A stretch of DNA of 64,000 bases from Acidimicrobiales bacterium (GTDB lineage: Bacteria > Actinomycetota > Acidimicrobiia > Acidimicrobiales > JADJXE01), in contig JADJXE010000001.1 in assembly GCA_016716005.1 (NCBI GenBank), positions 1,997,001-2,061,000 on the forward strand, written 5' to 3'. Both the position numbers and the translations under genes were made by a program. The notes below the pieces were generated by a model that saw nothing but the letters and a program-made list of their open reading frames with translations, was not told the origin of the DNA and made no database searches. Below, piece after piece: positions 52,988-61,348 of this stretch; position 1 is the first letter of the stretch, and every line of letters starts with the position of its first letter.

Positions 52988-54516
52988 CTCGCCGGCGCCA
53001 CGACGAGGCGCCGCTCGAACAGCCGCTCCAGGGCATCGCGCTTGCGCCGCGCGCCCCACAGCTCGAGGTCGGCGTCGCCCTCGGCGTGGACCGCCACCCG
53101 CACCTCGTCCGGGCTGATGGTGACCTCGATCCCGTCGACGACCTGGGCGTGGGTGCGGTCGAGCCCGTCGGCCACGCACAGCAGGCCGAGCAGCACCCCC
53201 AGGCGCTGGCGGTCACGCTTGCCCAGCCGGGCGTAGGGCTCGTACGACTGCTTGGGCTCCCCCCGCCGGTGGAACCGGGCCATCGAGGCGAGCAGGTCCA
53301 CCTCGGCGGGGGCGAAGCCGCGGAGCCGCCCGTTCTCGATGAGGTAGGCGCCGTGGCGGTGATGTCCCTCGACCGCCACGTACTCACCGAGGTCGTGGAG
53401 GAACGCGCCGGCCTCGAGCAGCTCGCGGTCGTCGGCGCTGAGGCGGTGGAGCGGCCAGGTGCCGTCGAACAGATCGAGGGCCAGGCGGGCGACCTGGCGG
53501 GCATGGGGCTCGTTCCAGCCGAAGCGCCGGCACAGCCCCGACACCGACGCGCTGCGGATCACGCGGGGATCGCCGCCGCCGTCGAGGGTGTCGTGATGGC
53601 CGATGGCGTCGAGCACGATCCCCTCTCGCAGGGCCCACTCGCTGGTGGTGAGCCAGTCGAGCGAGAACAGCTCGAGCGCCACCGCGAGCACCATCGAGCC
53701 GGCCGGGATCTGGTCGGCCCGGCGGGGGTCGATCCCGGGCAGCCGCGCCCGGTCCGACGACGGCAGCTCGAGGAGCTGCTCGTGCACCGCGAGGAGGTCC
53801 TTGCGGTGCACGCTCAGCTGGTTGACGGTGGCCGGCTCCGAGCCGGTGCGCTGGGCCTCGGCCATCCTGGCCAGGTCGCAGAGCGTGCCGCTCGAGCCCA
53901 CCAGCAGCTGCGGGCGCCGGGGGAGCACCCGCACGGCGATGGGCTCCAGCACCTCGGTGATGCGCTGGCGCAGGCGCCGCACGTCGTCCTTGCCCAGGGG
54001 GTCGGCCTGCACCAGCTCGGCGGTGAGGCGGGCCACCCCCAGCTTCACGCTGGTCGCCCAGTCCAGGCCGGAGCCGTCGCCGACCATGACCTCGAGGCTG
54101 CCGCCGCCCAGGTCGAGGCACAGCGCGGGGCCGGGATCGAGCACCACGCTGGCGCGGATCGCGTCGAAGATCAGCTCCGCCTCCCGGAGGCCGCTGATCA
54201 CCTGCACGCGCACACCCGCCTCGGTCTTGAGCCGATCGAGGAGCGCCGCCGAGTTCTCGGCGTCGCGGATCGCCGAGGTGGCGAAGGCCAACACCTCGTC
54301 GGCCTCGACCGACTCCGCGAGCATCCGGAACCGCGTGACGGTCTCGACCGCCCGGTCGGCATCGGTCGGCGGCACGTGACCCGTGCGGCTCACCACGTCG
54401 CCGAGCCGGAGCATCTCCTTGTCGCGGACCAGAGCGTCGAAGTGGCCGTCGGGATGGGCCTCGACCACGAGCAGGTGGAACGAGTTGCTCCCCAGGTCGA
54501 GGGCGGCGATCCGCAC
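52984..54516 (-). CDS. ppx: Ppx/GppA-family exopolyphosphatase with HD-like domain
   Basis: 510 residues from GTG 54516. The actin-like Ppx/GppA domain has IAALDLGSNSFHLLVVE, FATSAIRDAENS, LIFDAIRASVV, CLDLGGGSLEVMVG and LLVGSSGTLCDLARM. The C-terminal part (GHHDTLDG, ARQVARLALDLFD, EAGAFLHDLGEYVAVEGHHRHGAYLIEN) is HD-domain-like, as in long Ppx enzymes. It hydrolyses polyphosphate or pppGpp. A leaderless AGCGTA (minus TACGCT) box precedes it. Confidence 0.9.
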   Translation of the reverse strand: MRIAALDLGSNSFHLLVVEAHPDGHFDALVRDKEMLRLGDVVSRTGHVPPTDADRAVETVTRFRMLAESVEADEVLAFATSAIRDAENSAALLDRLKTEAGVRVQVISGLREAELIFDAIRASVVLDPGPALCLDLGGGSLEVMVGDGSGLDWATSVKLGVARLTAELVQADPLGKDDVRRLRQRITEVLEPIAVRVLPRRPQLLVGSSGTLCDLARMAEAQRTGSEPATVNQLSVHRKDLLAVHEQLLELPSSDRARLPGIDPRRADQIPAGSMVLAVALELFSLDWLTTSEWALREGIVLDAIGHHDTLDGGGDPRVIRSASVSGLCRRFGWNEPHARQVARLALDLFDGTWPLHRLSADDRELLEAGAFLHDLGEYVAVEGHHRHGAYLIENGRLRGFAPAEVDLLASMARFHRRGEPKQSYEPYARLGKRDRQRLGVLLGLLCVADGLDRTHAQVVDGIEVTISPDEVRVAVHAEGDADLELWGARRKRDALERLFERRLVVAPAS

Positions 54517-54522
54517 ACGGCG

Positions 54523-54528
54523 AGCGTA
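54523..54528 (-). promoter_or_regulatory. Leaderless -10 box of ppx
   Basis: On the minus strand TACGCT (54528-54523) ends 6 nt before GTG 54516. Confidence 0.45.
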
Positions 54529-54559
54529 CGGCCTGCCGAGGCGGCGGCGCGACCGGCGG

Positions 54560-54967
54560 TCGGTCGCCGAGGTCCAGATCAGCGAGCGGCACCCGGCACG
54601 ACGCCGCCGCCAACAGCTCCTCGTCCCGCTCGGCCACCCAGCGCACCATCGCCTCCAGATCACCCGGGTCGTCGCTCGCCAGATCCGACGTGCGGTTGTC
54701 GGCCAGCGCCTAGGCGCGGGCGGTCACGTCGTCGTCGTCGACCCACACCACCGCGATGGCGGGCCAGCCGAGCTGGCGGGCGGCCAGCAGCGTGTGGTTC
54801 CCGGCGATCACCGTGCGGTCCGACCGGCGGGCCACGATCGGCTTGCGCTGCCCGAACGTGGCCAGCGACCGGGCGACCGCGTCGACGTCACCGCGGCGCG
54901 GTTTGCCGGCCAGCAGCAGGAGGGTGTCGGTGGGGGCGGCCAGCTCGGCCAGGTCCGGGGCGATCAC
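54560..54967 (-). pseudogene. ParB-like nuclease domain gene interrupted by an amber codon
   Basis: From GTG 54967 the frame reads a ParB/sulfiredoxin-type domain: LAGKPRRGDVDAVARSLATFGQRKPIVAR and TVIAGNHTLLAARQLGWPAIAVVWVDDDDVTARA, then TAG (54710-54712), then ALADNRTSDLASDDPGDLEAMVRWVAERDEELLAAAS in the same frame. Family members read ARAYALADNRT here, so TAG most likely replaces a Tyr codon. No natural stop follows before ppx, so the 3' end is also lost. The 5' limit is uncertain (ATG 55129 is the other in-frame candidate). A remnant of a mobile element or phage-type gene. Confidence 0.7.
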
Positions 54968-55380
54968 AGCGGCCGGGTTGCTCCCGGTTGCGGGGGGTTG
55001 CTGCGACACCCGTTCAGGGTGCCGGGCCGACCTGCCCGCACGGTTGGCAGCGCCAGGCGCGGGCACTCCCCGGTCGGGCAGGCCCAGCGGTGCTTGCGCC
55101 ACACGAGTGCGCGTGGCCGGGGTCTCCAAGGGGCTCCGCAGGCTCGGTCGGCGTAGGAACCACCGATCCTGTTGAGCCCCTGTGCCGCGCCCGCGGACCC
55201 CTCAGCCCGCTACCGGACCCCGCTCAGATCCGGAGAGCCGGCAATCGTCCTCGCCCGGCAGGGAGACCTCGATGCGGCAGGCATCGCGCTGACGGTCGCC
55301 ATGGCACGACGCCTGCACGGCCGAGCGACCACGCCGTGGTGGCTCGATCCGTACGTCCACGATGTCCGCAACGTGGTCGG
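54968..55380. other. Gap upstream of the ParB remnant, no convincing gene
   Basis: This stretch holds the possible 5' extension of the ParB remnant (to ATG 55129) and a 70-residue plus-strand frame (TTG 55172 to TAG 55384). That frame contains ARQGDLDAAGIALTVAMARRLHGRATTPWWLDPY but has no ribosome-binding site and no recognised family. It may be the 3' remnant of a deleted gene. Confidence 0.3.
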
Positions 55381-56244
55381 TTAGGCGGCGGCCGGGTTCG
55401 TGTTCCCGCTGAAGAACCGCTTGCGGTACACGATCAACGCGATGATCGCGAGCAAGAGCGGGATCGACGCCCCCACCGGCGCACCGGCGTCACTGTCGAG
55501 GTTGTTCAGCTGGCCCTCCGTACCGCTGAACACGATCAGCGAGAAGTCCAGCAGCGCGTGGACCACCATCGAGAAGATCAGCGTCCCGGTCACACGACGC
55601 ACGACATAGAACAGCAGCGCCATCGGGATCACACCCACCACCTGCTTGATGGTGGTGGACAGATCCTGACCGAACACGAAGTTGAGCCCGTGCATCAGAG
55701 CGAACAGCAACGTGGTACCGATTAGGACTCGCTTCTCCACCCACTCGGCCCGCATTCCGGTCAGTAGCAGGCCGCGCGTCATCAGCTCCTCGCCGTAGCC
55801 GACGAGTGCGAACCCGATGGTCAGGTACCACCAGTGTTCCGTCGTGAAGTCACCACGGTTGTCCGAGCGGGCGATGTCACCGGCGAACCCGATGACGGCA
55901 AGGATCGGAATGACCCACAGCCAACGCGGCAGATGGACCCGCTGGCGCGGCTCGAACAACGCCGGGCGCCACCACCCGAGCACGGTTGCCATGATCGTGA
56001 GGTAGAGCGCCGCCACACCAACCGGGATCAGGATCCCATCGCGAGTGTTCTCCGCAGTCTTGGTTACTTCCGTGAAGTCGAAATCACGAGCGAAGATCAA
56101 GTTCGCGATCACGATCGTGGCGATGTACCCGATGAACACGAAGACGGCGACCCTTACGCCGGGCTGGGCCCTCACCGCGCCCACGTCCTGCTCGATCGGC
56201 GTTCGCTCGTCTCTTTCCTGGACTTCTGGCTCGTAGGTGGTCAC
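55381..56244 (-). CDS. CPBP-family intramembrane glutamic protease
   Basis: 287 residues from ATG 56244 with about eight membrane helices. The three CPBP/Abi motifs are present: GYGEELMTRGLL (EExxxR), LLFALMHGLNF (FxxxH) and MVVHALLDF (HxxxD). Relatives cleave prenylated or small substrates within the membrane, and some guard bacteriocin immunity or phage defence. Base composition is clearly lower in GC than neighbouring housekeeping genes, suggesting acquisition. The upstream region has a 7-bp-arm hairpin. Confidence 0.85.
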   Translation of the reverse strand: MTTYEPEVQERDERTPIEQDVGAVRAQPGVRVAVFVFIGYIATIVIANLIFARDFDFTEVTKTAENTRDGILIPVGVAALYLTIMATVLGWWRPALFEPRQRVHLPRWLWVIPILAVIGFAGDIARSDNRGDFTTEHWWYLTIGFALVGYGEELMTRGLLLTGMRAEWVEKRVLIGTTLLFALMHGLNFVFGQDLSTTIKQVVGVIPMALLFYVVRRVTGTLIFSMVVHALLDFSLIVFSGTEGQLNNLDSDAGAPVGASIPLLLAIIALIVYRKRFFSGNTNPAAA

Positions 56245-56266
56245 CTCACGATGGTGCCAGACCTTC

Positions 56267-56286
56267 GGGGAGTCTTGCCACTCCCC
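56267..56286. promoter_or_regulatory. Hairpin between divergent genes
   Basis: GGGGAGT-CTTGCC-ACTCCCC has perfect 7-bp arms. It lies 23 bp upstream of the CPBP start (56244, minus) and 57 bp before the small plus-strand gene's box, so an operator for the divergent pair is more likely than a terminator. A second hairpin CGCATG-7 nt-CATGCG follows at 56310-56328. Confidence 0.4.
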
Positions 56287-56354
56287 CGCATGGTGTAACG
56301 GCTACGTCTCGCATGGCTCTCTCATGCGAATCTGGCCCGACCTACTTTGTCCCG

Positions 56355-56552
56355 ATGGTCAAGTTCGACCGAGCGACCACCGAGGCGGAGCTGCAGACAC
56401 ACGGCATCGTGAAGTACCTCACGATCACCGACACAGAGCACGACGTGTCGCTCGACCTCGAAGCCAAGATGGTCAACAACTACGACGTCAAGACGTTCGC
56501 CGAACTACTCCAGATCCGCGACCACCACGTCGACGGCGACGACGCTGGCTGA
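56355..56552 (+). CDS. Small acidic protein of unknown function
   Basis: 65 residues from ATG 56355. TACTTT (56343-56348) ends 6 nt upstream, matching the leaderless promoters in this genome, which favours this start over ATG 56313. The sequence mixes short strands and helices (GIVKYLTITDTEHDVSLDLEAKMVNNYDVKTFAELLQIRD) and ends in an Asp-rich tail. No family recognised. It lies in the low-GC island, divergent from the CPBP protease. Confidence 0.5.
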   Translation: MVKFDRATTEAELQTHGIVKYLTITDTEHDVSLDLEAKMVNNYDVKTFAELLQIRDHHVDGDDAG

Positions 56553-56641
56553 GCCGCTCTACGGTGCGACCGTCGGAGGCCACCAGCAGCAGGCGATACG
56601 TCTAGGCGGACGGTGCATCGGACACGAGCGAGTGACGAACC

Positions 56642-57181
56642 CTATACCGCCGCCGCGCCCGCGCCCGCCCCCGCGACCCGTTGAAGGTGCGCGAAGTTGA
56701 TAGCCCACACAAGGCCCAGTGCCAGCGGGAGATCCACGCTCTCGGCGATATCGACTGGATACTCATGCTTCAGTGCCAGAGTCTTCAGATCCATCTTAGC
56801 TATGGGTACATCACCTTCAAACACCGAGTAGGACTGCTTCAGACCACCGGCCTTGACAACAGTCCACTCAGCCCCACTGGCGAGAGTTAGTTCCATACGC
56901 TTCTTGCTGAATACCGAATTGGTCTTCAGGTTTCCGGCCAAAGCGCCGTCAGCATTCGTGTACTCAACCTTCGCAGAGAATGCCTTCTTGACAACGGCCG
57001 TCATCACCACGGTTCCGCCGGCGTTCAAGATCTCGGCACCATGCTTATCCCCGACTATCGTGAACATCTGGTTCTCGAAGGATTCGTCACGATAGACCGA
57101 CAAATCGCGCTGCAGGATACCTGAACTCTTCACATAGTATCTGCTCCAACCATCTTCTGCGCCTGCATCTGGGTCACTCAT
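56642..57181 (-). CDS. Tubby / LURP-one-like protein
   Basis: 179 residues from ATG 57181, preceded by GGAGAAGG. The pattern of alternating short strands with basic and aromatic residues (SGILQRDLSVYRDESFENQMFTIVGDKHGAEIL, VKKAFSAKVEYTNADGALAGNLKTNSVFSKKRMELTL, WTVVKAGGLKQSYSVFEGDVPIAKM) suggests a Tubby-C / LURP-one-related 12-stranded barrel with a terminal hydrophobic helix (PLALGLVWAINFAHL). The assignment is by pattern and is tentative. GC is about 50%, the lowest in the window, with otherwise rare codons. Confidence 0.5.
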   Translation of the reverse strand: MSDPDAGAEDGWSRYYVKSSGILQRDLSVYRDESFENQMFTIVGDKHGAEILNAGGTVVMTAVVKKAFSAKVEYTNADGALAGNLKTNSVFSKKRMELTLASGAEWTVVKAGGLKQSYSVFEGDVPIAKMDLKTLALKHEYPVDIAESVDLPLALGLVWAINFAHLQRVAGAGAGAAAV

Positions 57182-57536
57182 GGCCTTCTCCGTCGGATCG
57201 ATGGGTTCGCAGAAACACAATACCGCAGCCTCGTGCCCAGGGCAGACGGAGAAGCGCTCGGTAATGCCGCTCGATAATCCGATCTCGACTGCAGGATGGC
57301 CCAAAGCCCGAAGCCCTTATGCCGTGAATGGTAATCGCGGCAGGGCGGCTTCAGCGCCGATCGGACACGGTCGGCCATCTCGGCGACGCGGCGCAATCAA
57401 CGGAGGATTCCCTCGCCGAATCCACGGCCCCCCATCCGGATCACGCCCACGTGGTGGCCGGCCCGCCGCCCAAGTTCGAAGGTGGAGCGAAGTAGCAGTA
57501 CGGCGGCCACCGTCGGTCCCGCCGATCGGGGCGGTG
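57182..57536. other. 355-bp gap, no gene seen
   Basis: Both strands lack a frame with a ribosome-binding site, leaderless box or recognisable family. GC rises gradually from the low-GC island on the left to normal chromosomal levels on the right. The start of the AAA+ remnant follows. Confidence 0.5.
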
Positions 57537-58060
57537 ATGACCGTCCTGGTGCTCCCCGAGCTGCCCGACGACCCGCGGGTGCACGCGGTCGTGGCCGACA
57601 GCGGTTCGTACCTCGGGGCCGCGCACCGGGCCTACACGTCGGACGTCGACGACATGGTGAGCGTCTGGATGGACGTGCGGTGCCCTCCCGACTTCGACGC
57701 GTCGACGAGCGGCGCCGTCATGGAGGCGATCGCCCTGGCCCGCTGGCTCGCCACCATGGTCGACAAGGCGCTCGACATGCCCGCGACCTGGAAGCGGATC
57801 GGTGCCCCTGCGGGGCGGCGCCCCGGCGAGGGTGGCCTGGACGATCTGCTCGCCCAGCTCGGCCGCATGGTCGGTCTCGACGCGGTCAACGAGCAGATCT
57901 ACGAGCTGATCGCCGCCGAGCGGGTGCGGGAGCTGCGCGAGGCGGAGGGCCTCAAGGTGGAGCCGCGCTCACCGCACCTCGTGTTCACCGGCGGGCCCAG
58001 ACCCGCCTCATGGGGCGGGCCCTGGACCCTGCTCCCGCCGGGGTATCAGCGGCCCGGTCC
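57537..58060 (+). pseudogene. AAA+ ATPase (CbxX/EccA-like) remnant with deleted P-loop
   Basis: ATG 57537 opens an N-terminal domain (VLPELPDDPRVHAVVADSGSYLG, VMEAIALARWLATMVDKAL), then the family linker LDDLLAQLGRMVGLDAVNEQIYELIAAERVRELREAEGLKVEPRSPHLVFTGGP. Here the Walker A GxGKT should follow. Instead the frame breaks at 57998, and the normal continuation RLMGRALD is found 5 nt later in another frame (from 58004). About 19 nt that would encode GTGKTTVA are missing. Everything after RALD is absent; the PQQ-type gene ends at 58066. The N-terminal fragment cannot bind ATP. Confidence 0.75.
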
Positions 58061-58065
58061 GCCCG

Positions 58066-59655
58066 TCACGGCCGGTCGCCGATGGCGACGAACTGGCCGT
58101 TGCGGGTCCCGACGTAGATGCGGCCGTCCCACACGGCAGGCGTCGACTCGATGCACCCCCCCACGTCGACCTGCCAGATGGCCGGCGGGTCGACGGTGGT
58201 GTCGCTCACGTCGAAGGCGTGGAGGATCCCGTCGCAGTCGCCCTGGAGCAGCACGTCGTCGACCACCACCGGTGACTGCCACACCGGGCCGGGCAGTCGC
58301 TTCTCCCACCGGATCTGCCCGGTGGCCCGATCGATGCCCAGCACCCGACCGGCGTTGGTCGTGGCGATCGCCAGGTCGTCGTGCAGCGCCATCGTCGACC
58401 ACGCCCCACCGTCGCCCTCGTTGCCGATCTCGGTGTCGTCGATCGACCACACCACCGGGTCGTCGGGCTGGCGGGGATCGAGCTTGAGCAGCTGGCCCAC
58501 CTCCCGGCCCCGCTCGGTCTTGCGGTCGTACTCGACGCCGACGTACAGGTAGCCCTCCTCGTCGACCACGATCGACGCATCGGTGTCGTCGCCCGTCCAG
58601 AAGCGGAACACCCGGGTCGGCGCCACGCCGTCGCCGACCCCGGTGATGTCCCAGCCCTGCACCAGCCCCCCCGAGTTGGCGAAGTACAGGGTGTTGCCCC
58701 AGATCGCCACAGAGTTCTCGATCGACATCTGCTGATCCCCGACGTCGGCGAGGAGCTGGTCGTCCCACCCGGGGGCATTGAACACCAGCTGCGGATCGAC
58801 CGTGACCTCACCGCCGGGGCCGTACCCGCGGTTGAGCTTCACGACGTGGATCTGGCTGTTCTCGCCCCCTTCGAACAGGAAGTCGTCGATCACCAGGCCC
58901 GACCCGTCCCAGTCGTTGTTCCAGAGGACCGGGCTGACCGCGTCGGCGGACAGCTTCCACAGCTCGACCATCTCGCCCGGGCGGTCGAGGGCCAGCACCC
59001 GGTAGTAGTTGTCGCGGGATCCCGTGTAGAGGAGCGGGTACCCGTCGGGGTCGATGGTGACGCTGCCCTTGATGATGTCCCCGGTGGGGAAGGGCGGGAG
59101 CACCTCGGCGCCGGTGTCGCCGTCGAGCAGGTGCACGGCCCGGTCGTAGGCGCCGAAGGCGACCAGGGTCCGGCCGTCGCGCTCGAACACCGCCGGCTGA
59201 CCGGTCCAGCCGGTGCCGCACCACGTGGTCGTCTCGCCCCCCGTCGTGGACTCCGAGCACATGCCCCCGCTCGACGGGTACCGCCAGAGCACGATGGGAT
59301 CGGCGGGCACCGGGCCCTGGCCGTAGTACGTCCGCGTCGGGTTGCCCCGGAAGGTCAGCAGCCCTCGCACCGTGTCGCCGTACGGCTGGCCGACCGACGC
59401 CGGGTCCACCCACCCGTCGTAGGGCACCGTCGTGGTCGTCTCGGCCACGGTGGAGGTGGTGGTGGTGACGACGGTGGCGCCTGCGGCGTCGCCCGGAGCC
59501 GCGACCGTCGCACCGGAGCCGTCGCCGTCGCCCGAGCCCGCCCGGCCCAGCAGCGCCATGGCGGCTCCGACGACGAGCACGACCACGGCGAGGATGCCCA
59601 GCACCAGCAGACCACGGAGGCCCCGGGGGGCCGCGGACGAATGGCGCCCAGGCAC
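58066..59655 (-). CDS. Membrane-anchored PQQ-type beta-propeller protein
   Basis: 529 residues from GTG 59655. One N-terminal membrane anchor (GLLVLGILAVVVLVVGAAMALL), an Asp/Gly/Thr-rich stalk, then repeated blades with the PQQ-repeat look (VLGIDRATGQIRWEKRLPG, ILHAFDVSDTT, IYVGTRNGQFVAIGDR). Cys pairs (MCSESTT, TWCGTG, GDCDG, GGCIE) suggest disulfides outside the cell. PQQ ligands of true dehydrogenases are not obvious, so it is more likely a binding or scaffold propeller. Box TAGGTT (minus, 59667-59662) lies 6 nt upstream. Confidence 0.85.
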   Translation of the reverse strand: MPGRHSSAAPRGLRGLLVLGILAVVVLVVGAAMALLGRAGSGDGDGSGATVAAPGDAAGATVVTTTTSTVAETTTTVPYDGWVDPASVGQPYGDTVRGLLTFRGNPTRTYYGQGPVPADPIVLWRYPSSGGMCSESTTGGETTTWCGTGWTGQPAVFERDGRTLVAFGAYDRAVHLLDGDTGAEVLPPFPTGDIIKGSVTIDPDGYPLLYTGSRDNYYRVLALDRPGEMVELWKLSADAVSPVLWNNDWDGSGLVIDDFLFEGGENSQIHVVKLNRGYGPGGEVTVDPQLVFNAPGWDDQLLADVGDQQMSIENSVAIWGNTLYFANSGGLVQGWDITGVGDGVAPTRVFRFWTGDDTDASIVVDEEGYLYVGVEYDRKTERGREVGQLLKLDPRQPDDPVVWSIDDTEIGNEGDGGAWSTMALHDDLAIATTNAGRVLGIDRATGQIRWEKRLPGPVWQSPVVVDDVLLQGDCDGILHAFDVSDTTVDPPAIWQVDVGGCIESTPAVWDGRIYVGTRNGQFVAIGDRP

Positions 59656-59840
59656 GGGGCGAACCTACCTCGGCGCCGCGCCGAGGCCCCGACATCACCG
59701 CCGGACCACGGCCGGGACCGACCCCGCCCTGTCCGGAGCGCGAACGGGCCGCGTGGCCGGGGCCGGCCGTGTGCCCGACCCTCCGCCGCAGCCACGCGGC
59801 CCGCCGGCGGCGGCATCTTCACCCGACCCTCGACAAGATG

Positions 59841-61223
59841 TCAAGGTTCGGTGCGAGATGGCGGCGGCCGGCGCCCGAGCCGGCGCAGCAGGGCCGGTCC
59901 CATCACCTGGGCGAGCATGGGCAACAGCGCCAGGCTGTCGGGTGCCCAGCGGCGCTCGGATCGCACCGCGATGAACGTGAGCGCCCCGATCACCCGCTCG
60001 CCGGCCGGCACCGGCACCATGAGGAAGCCGGCCACGCCGTGGAGATCGGCGATGTGCCGCTCGAGCGACCCGGTCGGCAGCTCCTCGACCGACGGCACGT
60101 GCACCACCTCGCCGGCCCGCAGGCGGTGAGCGATGGGGGTGTCGACCACGGCCGCCGGCATGGCCTCGACCTGCGCCCGGATCGAGGGCACACCCGGACG
60201 GCACCACTCGTAGACCTGCCCGACCCGGCCGTGCTCCCCCACCACCAGCACCTCGGCCCGGTCCACCCCCGCGTACTCGGCCAGCCGGCGCAGCACCCGC
60301 TCCACGGCCGAATCGATCCGGGCACCGGTCGCGCCGGCCAGCTCGGCCGCCGCCTCCAGGATCACCTGCTCGAGGGCCAAGCGCTCGCGCAGGGCCCCCT
60401 CCACCCGCCGGAGCGCGGTCACGTCGACGATCTGGGCCACGGCCGACAGCGCGATGCCGTCGTCGAGCACCCCGGTCACCGCCAGCAGCACCCACACCGG
60501 GTCGTCGCCGGGCCCCACGAGCCGCACCTCGAGCTGGAACGACGGGCGCGTGCCGGCAACCAGCTCGCCCAGGTGGCGCCTCACTCGATCGCGGTCGCCG
60601 GCGTGGGTCAGCTCGTGCAGCCACCGGCCGGCCAGGTCCTGCTCACCCACCCCGAGCAGGTCGGTGAGGGCCCGGTTGACCCGCTGGATCCGCCCGTCGG
60701 GCCACATCAGGGCCAGGCCGACCGGCGACCCGACGAACGAGGCCTCGAAGTGCTCGACCGCCCGGCGCACGGCACGGCGCTCGGCCGTGATGTCCCGGAT
60801 CACCGCGATCACGTTGGTGACGGTGCCGGTGTCGTCGAGCAGCGGCTGGGCCTCCACCTCCCACGCCCGGTGCTCCGGAACGTGGACCTCGAGAACCACG
60901 CTGCGCCCCTCGCCGGTGCGGACGATCTCCCGGTAGTTGTGGAGCACCCGCTCGGCGTCCTCGGGAGGGAGGCCCACCTGGACCTCCCTCCCCACCAACC
61001 GCTCCTCCGGCAGCCCGACCAGCTCGGCCGCCCGACGGTTCACGGCGGTGTACCGGAAGCGAGGGCCGGGCTCGACGGCCACCACCAGGATGGCCTCGCC
61101 GACGCTGTCGAAGTCGAGCACGAGGAGCGGGTCGCGCTGCTCGGCGAGGAGCTCCCCCAGCACGTTCCCGAAGGGGCCGAGACCCGCCCCGCCCGGTCGC
61201 CCGTCATCGCTGTCGCGCCCCAT
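59841..61223 (-). CDS. PAS-PAS-GAF sensor protein without output domain
   Basis: 460 residues from ATG 61223. First PAS domain at about residues 25-150 (DFDSVGEAILVVAVEPGPRFRYTAVNRRAAELVGLPEERLVG), second at about 155-280 (ASFVGSPVGLALMWPDGRIQRVNRALTDLLGVGEQDL), a coiled connector and a GAF domain at about 300-445 (AELAGATGARIDSAVERVLRRLAEYAGVDRAEVLVV). No kinase, GGDEF, EAL or HTH follows, and the protein stops at a basic tail. It may act as a partner for another regulator. It diverges from the MerR/B12-type gene. Confidence 0.8.
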   Translation of the reverse strand: MGRDSDDGRPGGAGLGPFGNVLGELLAEQRDPLLVLDFDSVGEAILVVAVEPGPRFRYTAVNRRAAELVGLPEERLVGREVQVGLPPEDAERVLHNYREIVRTGEGRSVVLEVHVPEHRAWEVEAQPLLDDTGTVTNVIAVIRDITAERRAVRRAVEHFEASFVGSPVGLALMWPDGRIQRVNRALTDLLGVGEQDLAGRWLHELTHAGDRDRVRRHLGELVAGTRPSFQLEVRLVGPGDDPVWVLLAVTGVLDDGIALSAVAQIVDVTALRRVEGALRERLALEQVILEAAAELAGATGARIDSAVERVLRRLAEYAGVDRAEVLVVGEHGRVGQVYEWCRPGVPSIRAQVEAMPAAVVDTPIAHRLRAGEVVHVPSVEELPTGSLERHIADLHGVAGFLMVPVPAGERVIGALTFIAVRSERRWAPDSLALLPMLAQVMGPALLRRLGRRPPPSRTEP

Positions 61224-61348
61224 CGGCCGCCCCCGTCGCCGTCCGCCGGCGCGAGCATCTCGCCCGCCCCCGCCGGCCGGCAAGAGCAGTGCCCGACTCC
61301 TCGGCGACGCGCCCCCGGGGAGCCAGGGGATTCGCTACCCTGCCGGCC

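Noticed and set aside
55172..55384. 70-residue plus-strand frame before the CPBP gene
   Set aside because: TTG start, no ribosome-binding site or -10 box, no family resemblance; kept only as a note on the gap.
56284..56330. tRNA-like 5' half (TGGTGTAACGGC next to a 7-nt loop hairpin)
   Set aside because: The D-stem does not pair, position 33 is not U, and no T-arm or 3' acceptor strand follows; only a chance resemblance or a very decayed relic.
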